64,000 bases of DNA from the NCBI RefSeq assembly GCF_018987265.1, contig NZ_CP076853.1, positions 1,922,001 to 1,986,000 of the forward strand. Direction: 5' to 3'. Position 1 is the stretch's first letter. Each line of letters starts with the position of its first letter. The translations under genes and the position numbers were made by a program. The stretch comes from Rhizobium sp. WYJ-E13 (lineage in GTDB: Bacteria > Pseudomonadota > Alphaproteobacteria > Rhizobiales > Rhizobiaceae). Below are positions 63,529 to 64,000 of the stretch, piece by piece. The notes under the pieces are model-generated. The model did not search any database, was not told the origin of the DNA, and worked only from the letters and a program-made list of their open reading frames with translations.

Positions 63529-64000
63529 ATGGAAATCGTTTCGCAAACCACGACCTATACTCAGGCACCGGCCGATGGTGCCCGCTCCCGGAACCTGACC
63601 TTGCTGGCCCTGGCGCTCGGCAGTTTTTCGATCGGAACGTCGGAATTCGCCAGCATGGGGATCATCCAGCTGTTCTCCGAGAGCCTCGGCGTCAGCATCC
63701 CCCAGGCGACCAGTGCGATCGCCGCCTATGCCTTCGGCGTCGTCATCGGCGCTCCGCTTGTGACGCTTGTCGCGGCACGGCTCAATCGCCGCACGCTGCT
63801 TCTGTTTCTCATGGGCCTGTTCATCCTTGGCAGCGTGCTGTCTGCCATGGCGTCAAACCTCGGCTTCCTGATGGCGGCGCGCTTTATCAGCGGCCTGCCA
63901 CAAGGCGCCTATTTCGGCGCAGGGGCCGTTGTCGCCTCCTATATCGTCGGGCCGGGACAGGCCGGGAAGGCCTTTGCCATTGTCATGACCGGGCTCACCG
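63529..64000 (+). CDS. MFS transporter, N-terminal part
   Basis: 157 codons of a major facilitator cut by the window edge. LTLLALALGSFSIGTSEF, AARLNRRTLLLFLMG and FISGLPQGAYFGAGAVVASY match the protein at 7711-8940 almost residue for residue, so they are close paralogues. GAAAGGG precedes the ATG. Confidence 0.9.
   Translation, partial: MEIVSQTTTYTQAPADGARSRNLTLLALALGSFSIGTSEFASMGIIQLFSESLGVSIPQATSAIAAYAFGVVIGAPLVTLVAARLNRRTLLLFLMGLFILGSVLSAMASNLGFLMAARFISGLPQGAYFGAGAVVASYIVGPGQAGKAFAIVMTGLT

Noticed and set aside
1..64000. tRNA, rRNA or known riboswitches
   Set aside because: No tRNA-like cloverleaf, rRNA segment or recognised riboswitch core was seen on reading; a covariance-model scan was not possible.

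Overview
The window looks like a chromosomal or large-replicon segment of a fast-growing Rhizobium (R. leguminosarum/etli type). The evidence is high GC, rpsU and cspA genes of alphaproteobacterial type, BA14K, DUF6494 and HWE-kinase genes typical of Rhizobiales, and several copies of rhizobial intergenic mosaic (RIME-like) and GC-rich palindromic repeats. I saw no rRNA, tRNA or CRISPR array. Almost all of it is accessory: many small transcription units, each an enzyme or transporter gene next to its own one-component regulator.

Layout. 1-1.3 kb: tail of an arsenic-locus DUF6428 gene and a VapBC toxin-antitoxin pair. 1.3-4.7 kb: a MocR regulator divergent from a C39-like peptidase and a second D-Ala-D-Ala ligase. 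4.8-7.4 kb: small protein, VOC protein, chemoreceptor. 7.7-14.4 kb: PfpI/Hsp31-like protein, quinol monooxygenase-like protein, alpha/beta hydrolase and MFS pump, opposite a 953-residue wHTH-NTPase-TPR regulator. 14.4-18.2 kb: ArsR/SDR pair, AHSA1-ArsR pair, NUDIX hydrolase and hydrolase. 18.4-26.8 kb: DUF4168 protein, small-protein pair, Lrp/hydrolase, transglutaminase-like protein, quinone oxidoreductase/LysR, carboxylesterase. 27-35 kb: RDD membrane protein between two copies of a gene 3' end, GST, GltS, and HxlR- and LysR-paired enzymes. 35-45 kb: HWE histidine kinase, PAS protein, pentapeptide protein, GST/HxlR, AraC, MFS, BA14K, Met-rich EF-hand protein, methyltransferase. 45-50 kb: metallo-beta-lactamase-fold enzyme, small proteins, rpsU, cspA, GNAT. 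50-64 kb: membrane and envelope proteins, IS4-type transposase remnant, VIT1-like transporter, isochorismatase, RidA, AraC/hydrolase, GMC oxidoreductase, DUF1003, DUF2332, aldo/keto reductase, LysR, and a truncated MFS gene that is a close paralogue of the one at 7.7 kb.

The common theme is detoxification and electrophile or redox stress: three HxlR, two ArsR, three LysR, two AraC and one Lrp regulator sit beside SDR, GST, quinone reductase, RidA, isochorismatase and MFS genes. The least expected structures are two single-gene inserts bounded by copies of the 3' end of the upstream gene (carboxylesterase 24.2-25.8 kb; RDD gene 27.0-27.8 kb), two similarly built small-protein pairs (19.4-19.9 kb and 46.6-47.2 kb), and the MocR/C39/Ddl cell-wall module. 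Functions are assigned from motifs read by eye, without database searches.
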